Below are positions 38,301 to 53,700 of a stretch of 64,000 nucleotides of DNA, piece after piece. A program made the translations under genes and the position numbers. How positions within the stretch are numbered: the first letter of the stretch is position 1; each line of letters starts with the position of its first letter. A model generated the notes under the pieces. That model searched no databases, was not told the origin of the DNA, and saw only the letters and a list, made by a program, of their open reading frames with translations. This stretch comes from Rotaria macrura (lineage: Eukaryota; Rotifera; Eurotatoria; Philodinida; Philodinidae): assembly GCA_900239685.1 (NCBI GenBank), contig OENT01000236.1, forward strand, positions 62,001-126,000. Direction: 5' to 3'.

Positions 38301-41300
38301 GGACAGTCACTACACCGAATCAAGTAAGTGTAAGAAATACATTTAGAAAAAAAAACGAGAATACTATTTACCGTGGCTCGAATTCACTGAATCGATTACC
38401 ACAATAAAAGCAGCATACTTTTTGGTCACCCACATAAATAAAACCAGCATGTACCATCGCTAACTTAGATAGGAGACTACCACCCGGATACATCCAATCG
38501 GATTGAAATGATTCAAGACGTTTTTCTATTGTCGAATACGATGGATATTCAGGATAGCACATTTCACTTTCTTTCTGTAAGAAAAAGAAACAAACGAGCG
38601 TTTGTTTTTAGTAATTAAAATTTAACAACAAAATCTCATACCATCATGACATTGGGATATATCCCATCTAGTTCTCGTCTAACCCAGGGACACCATGGAT
38701 GATCTTTATCCATATTTTGTCCAACTACGTGTCTATGTACACGCATCACTGTCCATGGTTCATCATTTAATGGCGAGCCAGGAAGAGAAGGTCGTCGATG
38801 TATTACTGATTCGAAATCTCGTTCACTCAATCTAATATTACACCACTGACATATAATATGTACGCCTTCAGCATTTAAATAGAATCCTGCATATGCAAGT
38901 TCTTTGATTTTCACTTGAGCGAAGGTTTCACGATTCAATCTTTTAAATGAATCTAAACGGTTAGATTCATGCGCGTAGAATGCACTAGGATCGACAGGCG
39001 ACGTATCAGTACGATCAATTGCATCACAAGACGAGTTCGATTGCGTCTTCATCTTTTCAAATGGATTTGTCGTAATCAGAGTAGGTGATGTCCATCGATC
39101 ATGACCATCGACAGGATTAATATCAAAACAACTTTGTCCTCCTCTAGTGGCGGATGAATCCGGAGAAGTTGTCGTGGGTGGTGATAATGATGTTGGTAGT
39201 TGTGTCATTGATGACTTATCGAGAAAACGTGCTTTGAAGGGTGTAGCAACAGGTTCACAGTCATTATCATCAGATTCAGCAGAAATATCAGATGCAATCA
39301 GGTCCATTGATGTCATACGATTGGTACAGTTTGATGTTATTGATATCGACGATGAAGAATCTGTAATAACTTGAGATGATGTTGAAGAAAATTGTGGAGT
39401 GAACGATCGCTGATATTCCTTGTCATCTTAAGAACAATGAAATACATGACAAAAAAATATGTGTAAATTAATTTCAACCATAAAAACTTACATAGTGTGG
39501 TACGATCAAGAAGCACTTGTGCTATATATTTAACACCTAACAGTTCCTTTACCCATTCACATGTAGGATAGAAGTGTGCATGCAGTTTTGCTATATCATA
39601 TTGAGGGAATCTTTCATAGAGTTTTTTCACATTAGTTCGTAGTGAATTGCCACATTGAAAACATCGCATTTGAGTCATTTCTATGCAACATAAGTATGTC
39701 CGTAAATTAAAACACGATTCTAATTGAAATACATACTATCACAGAAAAATCCAGCTTCAGCTCTCTCACGTATAGAACTATCTAAAACGTTATGACGATC
39801 TTGGTAAGATCTAAACGATTCAATTCGTTCAAATACAGATTGAAATTTTGGGAATTCTGGAAAACGTTCACGGTCCGGAATGACAATATTCGTTGGACAT
39901 TGTGCTCGAACCATAAAACAATCAATAGGCGATGATTTTTTCAACTGTTTAGTTAAACATCGATGTTGAGACATGATAGATGCATTAGCTTTTGGTTCAA
40001 TTAAAACTGCACAATAGGCACAACGAATATGATTTGTGGCTTTAAATCGATAGAAACCACACGCAGCTAATTCTCGACATAAAAGTTGATCACAGTCACT
40101 TCCAAACGATAAACTAGCAAGTGTTTGTAAACGCCATTTTTCATTAACACATTGAGGATCACCTGACTCAGTACTATCTATGGCTTGAATTATTTCACAG
40201 TTATTACGACGTCGTTTATGTGTACCGAATGCTGTCATACCATACGTCCAATCATCAACTTCAAGATCACACTTGTAACATTTAACTTTTAAACCTTCAC
40301 CTAGATAATAAAAGCCCGTTTGAGCCAATGGTTTTGCTAATATCGGAGCATTATGAGGCCAATTATTAAATGTTATTAAACATTCATCAATTGACTGAGG
40401 TTTCTCGGAAGCGACAATCGATTTTGATGTCATGGGATTACGAGAGCGGCGTTCTAAAAATATAGATGAAAATCTTAATTAGGTTTTTTTTATCAATAGT
40501 TTTTTTATTTTAACCTTCATCAGATACCACATGTAAAAAGCTAGCATTAGCAACAAATTTTCCCCCTGCCATGTCAGTTATGAAACGACAAGGAAAAAAT
40601 CTAGCATGTTCAAGTCGAACAATATTTTTATTTGTATCACGAATTGCTTCTGACCAATTTATTAATGTATTACCACAGTAAAAACACGTAACACCATCCT
40701 GAGGACCTAGAACTTATATTTATTAATTATAATGTAAAAAGAAAAAAACAGTCGACGATACCTGAAAAATAGAATCCATGCTGAGCCATTAACTGTGGTG
40801 TAACAGAAGAATTTTCTGCTTGTCTCAAATGTGGCCAAGATTCGAATGTTTGAACACGTCGATTATAATCAATAAAATCTGGTTGTTCAGCATCATCCCA
40901 TTGTTTTTTTTCTCCTGACTGAGATGCGAACGATGGACGAAGATCATCAATATTCGTGTCCGTTTCACACAATAAAAATGTACAACGTTTACCAAGACAA
41001 GAGACTTTTTCTCTATGTAATGTTCGAAAATAATTTAAAGGATACGTAAAATTACGATCAATCGCTTCTAACTCAATAGTAACACCACATTGTGGACAGA
41101 AACATTGAGGATCTCGATAGATAAAACCAGCAAGAGCTAATTGATGACGTGTTTCCAATGGAAAAGTTAGTAAACTAAATTGATCTTTCGAAATACAAAA
41201 ATCATCGAACAAATAAATACTAGATTTAATTACCATGAAAATGTTCCAAGTCGATACTTTTCCGATGCAATAATATGATCGATTTCAGGTGTCTCGAATA

Positions 41301-41313
41301 TTGCTGTCGTCAT
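35377..41313 (-). CDS. Inhibitor-of-apoptosis-like protein with seven BIR-type modules and RING
   Basis: Exons 41313-41234, 41174-40762, 40706-40515, 40453-39737, 39680-39492, 39426-38642, 38574-38372, 38309-38203 and 35672-35377 join in frame to 993 residues. Seven BIR-type modules can be traced, near residues 21-100, 131-225, 250-315, 345-420, 440-525, 685-785 and 807-890. Each has an R-x-x-[ST]F/L-like start, an AGF/HGF/TGF core and a CxxC pair. BIR7 is canonical: CFYC, 16 residues, His, six residues, Cys. BIR3 and BIR5 also keep H-x6-C; BIR1 and BIR2 have H-x5-C; BIR4 and BIR6 are irregular. A Ser/Thr-rich linker separates BIR5 and BIR6. The last exon encodes a RING (CQLC, CQHGLMCGEC, CLYC). 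IAPs bind caspases or IAP antagonists and ubiquitinate them. Joining the RING exon across a 2.5-kb intron is inferred from matching phase 1 and IAP architecture. Confidence 0.82.
35673..38202 (-). other. Long putative intron between BIR7 and the RING exon
   Basis: 2,530 bases against 51-76 for the other introns of this gene. Short open frames of weakly coding-like composition occur at 36637-36975 (minus) and 37246-37581 (plus, with CHPEPHSRIEYVVKVSEK), but I recognise none. An alternative is that the BIR gene ends just after 38203 with a short terminal exon near 38145 and the RING exon belongs to a separate gene. Confidence 0.5.
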
Positions 41314-43104
41314 CGTCAGCACATTTGACACCAGTCTCACATTATTATCAACCACTATAATTCGTTAACTTGCAAAATATCTGATACTCTGAAAGTAGAT
41401 AATAAAAAAAAGAGTCGTAAATTATCAATTATTTCAATAATATTATTGATGTTTTTCTCTTCTGCCAATGACGATGAGAAAAGACATTTGCGTCAATAAA
41501 TAGGTTTCACTTTTTCTTCGTTCTGCTAATCGATCTTGGTAGTCAAAATAAGGCGACACGTATCAAACATACATTGAAAATTTGACTTTCTAATTTTATC
41601 TTTAATAGAACATTTTCTTATTCCCTTTCATATACATGATATAATTACTGCGCAATATTCAAAAGCAACTGGACTAACTGGAAAAATTTTTATTCGTATT
41701 CACTTTCTCTCTCTCCGTTCTTTTTGCCACAATCCACATATAAAAAGTATAAATGTCAATAAAAGCAACAGAAAAAAACACATCCATTTATCTAGATAAA
41801 GACACTTCCCATTCTAGAGTAAATATTTTGCCTCTCTCACACTATGACACACTATGCAGTGAAAGAAGCAATTGAATCAAGGCTTCTTTATGCACAAGTA
41901 CACTTTTCTCATTTTAATAACGAAGAATGAACTAATATTTCATGAATTTGATTATTTGAAGTGACATGAAATTAACATAATCAATAATTATCAAAAATTT
42001 TTCTTTTGAAAAATTGATCGAGGATTTTGGCATACTTCTGAAGTAAATAAAACAGTTCGCTTTATGATTTCATTTCGAGGCCTTGACAAAAAAACCTGAA
42101 GGATACATGTTTAGAAGTAATTCACAGAAGGCTTAATCTCAATGACGTCTAACTTTCAATATTATTTTTACCTATTTTATAGTTACGTTTTAACTTACAT
42201 ATAACTTGAATATTGTATTTAATTATTAAAAAATTAAAAAAAAATATTCTTGACTTCCATAAATAATCTTTCATATGTCTAGAATGTAAGTCACGGGGTG
42301 CTTCAAACAGACGTCTGTGTGTTCACACTATATTCTGTTCTTACTCTATACTTTAAAGCTACATCAAACAAGAAGAGTGTGGTCAATCTTATTTAAAGTC
42401 GTTCTAGACCGATCGTACAAAGTGCAGGACAAATTTTTATATACTAGATGTTTTTCGTTCTGTTTATTAAAAACGTTTCTCAAATCAAAACATTCACTTT
42501 CTATTTTAGTGTCAAAAAAATAAAGTTAATGATTACGTTCATGACGATACTAACCGATAATAATCATATGACATATAAAACTTAATATTACATTTTTGAT
42601 AATCCTTCTTTCCGATTAGTATGAGAATTAGAAAGTTAGTTCCACCTTCTTTTTTTTTATAAGTTCTTCACAAGCTTAGTTATAATTATAATCACTAAGA
42701 TTGAATCTACAAAACAAATTTCCATTGAATCTATCGACAGTCAATATATAAAATTCAAACTATCATATGTTCGTTTAAAATATTCTTGGATTCTTTCTTT
42801 TTATTATTATTCTTATACATATTTATAAATAGAACCGTCACAATTGAAGACTTCACAAAGCAGATGTACAACATAAAAATTAAAACAAGATGAATTTTAA
42901 TAAATAAATGATATACATTTCACAATACGATAAGACACATTGACTAAAAACAAAAAGATATAAACTGATTTGGCATTTTTCTTGCTGTTGTGGAGTTGCT
43001 GCTTGATTTATGGCAGTTATGGTGGGTAAGAAGAAAAAAAAAGAAAACAAACTAGCCAACTTTATACAAATTGTAATGAACAAAACAAGTCACCGTTGAA
43101 AAGT
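41314..43104. other. Spacer between IAP-like gene and MAP kinase
   Basis: About 1.8 kb, AT-rich, with the upstream region of the IAP-like gene at the left and the 3' end of the kinase gene at the right. No supported gene. A plus-strand frame at 42317-42523 is short and featureless. Confidence 0.4.
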
Positions 43105-45129
<2,025 letters not shown>

Positions 45130-47773
45130 GTGGATTCAAGTGTTAGATTATATTCTATTAACAATAGGCTTAATATAACATGCAAAGTATTCGAATAGAA
45201 ACAAATCTTGAGTGCAATCGATGATAAAAGAACGTTGAATAATGATGATAGTGTAGGTATGTTGGCTGATGACGACCCTGAAATCAAACGCAAAGAAAAA
45301 ACAAACATGCCTTGGCTTTCATCAGACGGCAAGGTGCAATAGAGAGTTAGAGAGAGAAAAAAAAAGGAAGAAAAAGGAAGACGTCAATACCTCGATGTAC
45401 CATTACATTACATTACACGTGGAGATGAAACACTAACAAAATAAAGGGAAAAAATCCACACAAGAAGGGAGAAATGACTCTAGGTCGTATCAAAATTCAA
45501 CTTTTTTGCTGTCTGTTGAACATCTTATTTTGATGAATGATGTGTCTATAAGGTTTATGTATTTTTTCTCGAGTCAATTCAACTGACGATGAATAATAGA
45601 TTTCTTCTTCTTTTTCCTCTTCTGCTTGTTCTCGTCGTCGCTAATGATCATACGTAGGAGTAACACGTTGAACTTCTCGACTCTCTTTTTTATGGATTTG
45701 AACACATGTAAGACGACAACTTTCCTTACAGATGAGACATCAAGAAAAATAACGAAACTCTACTCTTGTCTTGTCTAATCTATCGTGTTGTAGTACGACA
45801 TTACTAGTGTTAATGTGACGTCAATACATTTATTCGTAGGCGCCTATGATGAAAAGCAAAGACATCCGATGAACTTTACTAGCGTTAGAAATCTACATAG
45901 AACAGACTCAAACACCATCAGCATCATGATTTATATTAAAAAAATATAACAGCTTGTCAATATTTAATGCTTTTCGTTTTCTCCCACTATCAATTACATG
46001 TTGTTTATATGTCAATGACGCGCATATACAACTTAACGGGAGTCGGATAGAACACAAAAAAACAGAAAAAAAAAGTACATTTACCTTGAATGATTTTTGC
46101 TGTCTATCAATATCCAGGGTTTCTTAAAAACGTATGGAATAACTCCAACAGAGGAAAAAAGAAAACGTATCAGTATTGACATATCGTCTCATTAATCTTA
46201 TACTCTTTCCGATGAAATAGACATCAGATGTGTCTGTCAGTAATGATAAAGAATGACAATGATTAACTTTTTAAAAATAGATTCATGCAATTTGCTTTTA
46301 TAACTGTGAACTTACAAATCTGCTTCCTTTTTGTTTTAGGTCAAACGAGATTCGTAAGTTTCGATTCTGTAACGAATTCAAATGAGTCAAAAGTTTTTCT
46401 TCTGAACTCGTTATTTAATGATAAATTTTGCAAAGAGATGCTAAATTCGAACAGAACTTGATCGTTCTTCTATTTGTTATAACGGTTGACTGTTCTTCCT
46501 TTTCTTTCTTTTCTTTTTTTTTACACATTATTTTATTGCCCTTGGTATTTTGCCTCCAACTAATGTCACTGGTGATGGCCCTGAGAGCTTTATGTTCGTC
46601 AGTCATTTTCATTATTTTTTTCTTTTTTTTTTAAGGTTGTCCCAGTTGATATACACAATAAATTATGAAAAAAGACACATCATACGTACCTATAAAAATA
46701 AATTAATATATAATGATTGATTAAACAAAAGTATTTGTTAGCTCTTTTCAATATTTTAAACCTTCCTATTAATAAAGTATCTAAAAATAGATAAAAACTA
46801 TATTAAACAACATGAGGGATGTTATTTACAGAACAACAACAACAGCAACTCCAGAACATCTTTCTTTGGAAGAAGAGTGATGCTTTGCGTTGTTTTTGCT
46901 CCCTTTTTCTGTCACATATACATAAATACAAAAGAAAAAAAAATAGAGTACCAATTAACAGAGTCGTTTCTCTTCTTCCTCTTCTTCTTCTTCTTCTTTC
47001 TATCTGCTGGTCGGACGCTTGCTCCTTCCTTCCTATTCCGTTTTTTTTCAACGAGTAGTATTTACTTGCTTTCACAATCTGCGTTTTTCCCTTTGTGCTA
47101 GGACTTGTCAATCTAGAAAACATAACGTGGAAAAAAAGCAAAGGAGAAATAGTGGGATTATGTCGATGTGTACGATCGAACACAACCGTTAATCACAGCG
47201 ATGTCCCATATGAAAAAACAAAAACAAAGGAAATGGATGAATCAGATATCTATGTTTTTGTTTTTCAAGGTGAACATAGATTCTCAATCGAATCATAAAA
47301 CAGATGAAAACTATGCCTCGTTGAACATTCAAGATAATTATCTGAAAAGCATAGAAGAAAGAACCTAAATATTTGACGCTGTTTATGGACAACAGAACAA
47401 GGAGCATCAAAGAGAACAGTACACACACAGACATTTTGGAAGCCGAGGTCGTATGCATTCATGAATGTATGAATCAAACGTTATAGGAACATGAGGATTA
47501 ATTGAAGCAACAATAAAAACACATTGAATAATAACGATATTGTCATGCAAGATCAGTTTTACTTCATTAGTTATTCATTCATTCGAACTCTTATTGATAA
47601 TACATTAAGAAAGAAAACATCATTTTATACACAAATACTAAATATTTATATGTATAATTGTGGACGGAACAAAGAGCAAAGGTTTTCAACCTGAGAAGAC
47701 AAACACACGCACACACACAAGCACACGTGGACGAAAGATCATATAAAAAGAAAGAAGAAGAGCTATGTTAAGA
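45130..47773. other. Spacer between MAP kinase start and SAS-6 end
   Basis: About 2.6 kb with low-complexity tracts, including a CTT-rich pyrimidine run at about 46971-46999 and several poly-T runs. The kinase promoter should lie near 45130-45500. Open frames here (46803-47183 and others) come from simple sequence. No gene supported. Confidence 0.4.
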
Positions 47774-50700
47774 TTACATTTGTTTTTCAGAAGAATAAGC
47801 TGAAGCAAGAGGAGTTGTATTTACGGACTGTTGACGAATAGATCGATTCTGTTGAGCTGAATATGGTTTATTTGCTAGTGTAGAAGCTGTCATTGTTGTC
47901 GTTGTATTAGCACGTGATGAATTTTGAACATTGCCAGCGGACATCGAAGATCGAAGTGGTTGACTGACATTAGTCAATGTTGATCCACTTGTTGAATTAA
48001 ATTGAAAATATTTTGGATCAATTTTAGTACTAATTGGTGGATTGAGCGAACTAAATGGAAACGAATATTTCCATGCTTTCTCTTATAAAAGATTCATACA
48101 AGAAAAGAACAATTACATACTTATGTTCAACATTATCTTTTAAATCATTGTTACTCGCTGAATAATGTCGTACAGCAGCTGATGCTGTTGCATTCAATAT
48201 TGATGATGAAACTGGCATCTGAGTATTAGTCATCATAGGTTGATGATGACCCGTTGTTGAACTATTCCAAGTTGTTCCCTTGAAAAAGAAAACATGAATC
48301 TTCTTATTGAACGCATGTCTATTCCTTTCAGTTATATTTAGGTAGAAGGAAATGTTTATGAATTTTACTTGTCATTGACAGAGGTTGAATCATTCTAAAC
48401 TTTTCAAAAAGAAGTCAAACTGATAGCTCGGTCACATATCTCAGCTAGTTCTAGTTCTTCTACGGCTTAGAGATACTGATTGAAATATAAGTCTCTTTTT
48501 CAGTTTTTATTGACATTGAGTTCCTGGCAGGATTTCGATTGTATGCATACTGCTCGTACTCTATAATAATAGTCCCAAGAGATTATATAAATCTTGGTTT
48601 CTTTCATGGCCTTGATTTATGGTCATGTGCCATTCGATCTGTTTACCTGATAGGAAATTAGACATAAATCATTCAGAAAAACTTTCAATTATTACTATTC
48701 AAAGGAAACAATTGAACTGTCTACTGTTATTTACGAATTTTATGTAAAACCGTAAAATTTTTCCTTTTTAATTAACATTTTTCTATTTTTAGTACTAAGA
48801 ACGATCAATGTCAAAATGAAGTTAATATCGTTAACAGTAATAATTGATGAGAGACTTTACTTGAGCTTTATTCATAGGTTCATAGTGTGCTTGTAGACTC
48901 GGAAACTGTGCGACATGTCTCATTGAATGAAGTTCACCATTGGTTTGTGAACTTGTCTGCAAATGAACAAAAAGAAGAATACGTTTTTCAAATAAGGAAA
49001 CAATATGAAATATTTAATTCAAATATACTAAGAATGATGTTGGACGAAACTGATTGGTTGTTGATGTTGCCGTTGCTGATGATGAATCAAGAGTCATATT
49101 ACCATTTAATAGACGTGTTTGTTGTGGTTGAACATTTTGTAGTTCAGTTAATTTATGATTAAGATAATTAATAAGAGCTTCGTTTTTCTTTAGTAAATCT
49201 TTCGCTTCATTGTGCTGTTCAGTTAATTTTTGATATGTATCGTTCGATTTCTCTAATTTATTTGTTAGTTCAACATTATCTTTTTGTAGTGCAGCTAATT
49301 CACGTTCTTTTTCTTGCAATATACGCTCTTGTTTTGTTGCTATTTGATCTTTTGTTTTCATCTAAATAAAAAGAACGATTTCAATAGAAATAAAATAGAC
49401 ATATTTGTGATGTGTCATTTTTATTTTGTAATTACTTTTTCACGACTTTTTGCTAATTCTTGTTGATATTTTTGTAAATCACTTTTACATTTTTCTAAAT
49501 CATTGCCAAACCGTACGATAATTTCATTGCCTTTGGCTAAATCTCGTTTTAATTCTAGCATTTTTTCCATTTTCAATTGAACTGTTTCTTCATATTTTTT
49601 CTAAATATGATTAAATATTTAATAATTATTTGTATACATACATGTTTGTACATGGATCACATTAAACTACAAACATAACATATCGTGATCGATTGTCTGA
49701 TGGGAGATTTTTACGTTTAGAAGAAAAAAACTTGAATCCGAATGAATATAGAGGATAAGTTAATCTAGTAATAATACCTGTCAACTTCTTAGTTATGCGC
49801 AGAAGAACTTTGCTACTGTTAACTAATTGATATATTATCATGACAGAGCGTTAGTCGTTTTGAGATAATAAACGGAAATTGATGACGAATAAAGTTCGGC
49901 CTTTTGTCTGATTCAATTATATGTTTTTTTTTCCCGAGAAAGAAATACAAATTGTAGCGGTGCGAAAGTATACAAGTCAGATATAGAGTTCTGTACTTTT
50001 CACATAAACTAATAAAAGAGGGTAGTAGGTATATAACATAACATAGTTGACATGTTACAAGAAAAATAACCGATACTTCCCGAGCCACGATCGATAAACA
50101 TACACGTATATGCATACGAAACGAACAACGTTGTATTGATTAGAGTAGATAGTCTGTAAGAGATGTTCACAAGGAAAGCGAAATACTTGCATAGTATTGA
50201 ATAAGAAAAATAATTTTCAAATTGAACAGAACTCAAGTTTGACATGAAAGTAAGACAGTTCCAGATCAAAATTACTTGTTCTTTTGTTTTCGATTTTCTT
50301 TTTTCTGAATGATCTATTACTTACAGTAGATGAACTATTCTATTTCCGCTTGGAAATTGAAATAATTATGCAAATGAATTACTATGCACTGTTCGCATCC
50401 ATATTGTTTTATTGGATAAATGTTTGATATGTTTCAATGTGCGATGCTGACCTTTCTTGCATTGAATAATATATAGTCAAGTGTATTTTATTAAAATTTA
50501 TTCTATGTGATCAAATTTCGTCACTGATCCTCTATCGAATGACTCGAATAAAGACCAAAATTTTAACTAGGAACGAAAACAATGTAAATTATTTGGCATA
50601 GATCTTTAAATAGAAATGCTCATAATCGATGGAACTTTACATTTCATACAGAGCTATATGTACAATTACACTCCATTGTTCTTCTTTCGTAAAAACTATG

Positions 50701-53700
50701 TTATCATCATGCAATTTTGATGAACATTCTAAAGAAACAGTGATCACAGTTCTTCGATAATTTTTTGAAAAATTGAAAACATTTCAAAAAAAATACAAAG
50801 AAAATGTTTTTCTGTGAAATATTTCAAAATTTTCAAGGATAAGTGTCAACCAAATTCCATCGTAAAGATGACATCGATGGGAAATTTTTAAGACAAATAA
50901 ACTACACTAACTGCAACTCCGCTTCACATTGTGCTTACTTATGATAGAATAATAGACAAAAATTAGATTTGAAAGAAAACTCTGATGTCTATGAAAATAA
51001 TCGTATGAATTTCAATGTTGGTGTACTTTAAAATATTAGAAACATATAATATTTTGTTGATAGAATTTTTTTCAACGATTTTGAATGATAAATCACTCTC
51101 ACATTAACACTTAATACATGCTATAAGTCCAATGGAACTTTGAAAACCTTTGGAAAGAACTAGACTTGTAACTTGTATTTTTTCATCTGGCTATTTTTGA
51201 TATCAGAAATTTATTTGTTATCAACATCGTCAAGTAAATTGAAGTTTGAATTTAGACTTAAGGACAATGATTTATTGAAAAGATTTCGTAAATTCGAATT
51301 TTGTGCAATAACAAGATATGAATGCTTATCTGTCGAGATAAATACGATGTAAATAAAACATATTTTAGTCGTACTCGTATTTTAGGATAGATAGAATAAA
51401 ATCGACTACTATAACAATACACTATTCAACCTCATGTTTGTACTGAGTAGAAATTCAAAACTCAACATTTCTAGCATCTTCAATAATAGACACTGCACTA
51501 GTACACCAATCGTCAGTCATGATAAAAATCAGTTGACAATTGTATTTCCTATCCAGAGTATTCAAAGCTCACCAAGAAGTGTATGAAGCACATCGTCATA
51601 AATGAAAAGTAATCTATCATTTTTTGAACTTTCTTCGATGGATATCCGTAGTATTTGAGATTTTATTTATTCAATTAGTAGAATAAATAAAATGATTGTA
51701 TTTTCAAACGAAACATTTTTGTTTCTTCTAAAAAAAATTTACTTTTGAATCTTGTTCAATTGCAATCCTATCATTTGTCTGTTGTATAACTTCTTGTTTA
51801 CTTTTAACTTCTTGTTCGACAAGTGCAATTTTCGTTCTTAAATGATTAACTGTTTTTTCATATTGATGAATATCATTTTCTAGTGTTGTATTTGTCTTTC
51901 TATATTTAACTATTTCATCTTTCGTTTGTTGATGTTCTTCAGTCAATGTTTGTAATTTTGAACTAAGTTCATTTATTGTTATCTCATTACGATATTTTAA
52001 ACTTGTTAATTCCTATAAAGATTTGTCAATGAAAGAAGAAAAATCTTTTGTAACTTTATTCTTCATGAAATAGATACAAACTTTTGTTGTTTCTTCTAGT
52101 TCAGACAAACGTTTCTGCATATCACGAACGTTTCGTAAATGTGCTTGTTCAAGTTCACGACGATCATGTTCCATTTTTTCTTGTAGACTCGTTCGTTCCT
52201 CAAAAAACAAAACAATAGAATACAAAGTTTGAATAACACATTTCTGCATGTTCAAATAAATCACTGAACAAATTATTTCTGATTATCTCTTTTAAAAATA
52301 ATATCTATGACCTATTGTCTATACATTGAGGTTTAGTCACGGCACGATTTAGTTCTTAGTAGCTCGACATTTATGCATATGTATATGCTTAAACTAAGAT
52401 TTATCTTAATGATGATAGTTAAAATGTAATTCGATTGGATCTTAACGATTCTATATATTTTGTGAAACGTTCGTTGACGCCAATCAGTTAACATATAATC
52501 ATCGAGTATTGTTCATGTGATGGACATATCAAGTGAAATTTTGAAAATAAAGCTGTACAATCATATCAATATAGTATGAATAAACCAATTTCGAGTTGAG
52601 ATTCAATTTATTATATAGATCTGTTTGAAATATAAATATACCGAAAAAATTTCTGATCCATAGGAAATATTGAGTTTTTCTGTCGTTCAATAGAGTATCT
52701 AACTGTTACAAAATTTCGAATATTTTCATTCTAAGATTTAATCCTCACAGTAGTACAATTTTCATATTTTATATCTTATTTTGAGCAAAGTTTTACATCG
52801 AAAATCAATTTTTGTCTATCTCAATAATATTCCTTGAAACATATTTATAGATCATTCAAATGAATAGTGTTTTGATTCGAATGTTAGTTTTTCGTTCGAA
52901 ATTTTTCCTTTTAGATGAATCTTCGGTAATCGAATCGTATGATATTGTAACAATTTTCCTAGTCTTACAAGAATATAGAATTTAAATTAGATTTTGTGAT
53001 ACAGTGCTCATGATTAGGTCACGTTTCGTCGAATTCTTTTTCTTCATCTCTGCCCGTTTCGTAGAAAAGTAAAACTTAATCAGAGAGAGGATATGTCCTG
53101 TTTAATTAAATTTAAAAGAATCATACTAGCAAAAGGTGATGCAACAATAATAGGAAATGTTTTCTAACAAAAGATCATTGGAGAACAGTATTAGATACAA
53201 ATAAAAAAGATAGATGTGCATAATGAAAATTATCAATGCTTTAAATTGATTTGTTACGTTGCGTTGAAACCATATACAACAAGGTATTTTCCCAGCTAAA
53301 TAAGTATTGCATATACAGTGAGCTCCTTTTTGTATACCATGTATATAAATTTCTCAAAGTAAATATCACTAAGATAGTTGAACTACTTCAAATCAGTTTA
53401 GTTAGAAGATCATTTTTTAAGATAATCAAGGTGGCTGCTGTGATTCTGATTTCTTTTATCACTATAATTTGATTTTTTGACGAAACGGGAATGCACCAGT
53501 ACCCATATAGGTGAATCTTTGTGTTACAAAATGAATCGAGACGAGAGATCTTGACTTATCATGTATGGTTCTCTAAATCTCTTAATAACTAGGTCTAGGT
53601 TTTCTTTAGTAGCTGTGGTAAAACATTCACGACTGAAAATGTCTAGTCTATTGACACAGGCACAGGAGGCTCCTGTTATAGCACTATTTTGATAACGAAT

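Noticed and set aside
46803-47183. Minus-strand 126-residue frame with an Arg-rich run
   Set aside because: Product of the CTT/CTG simple repeats at 46835-47000.
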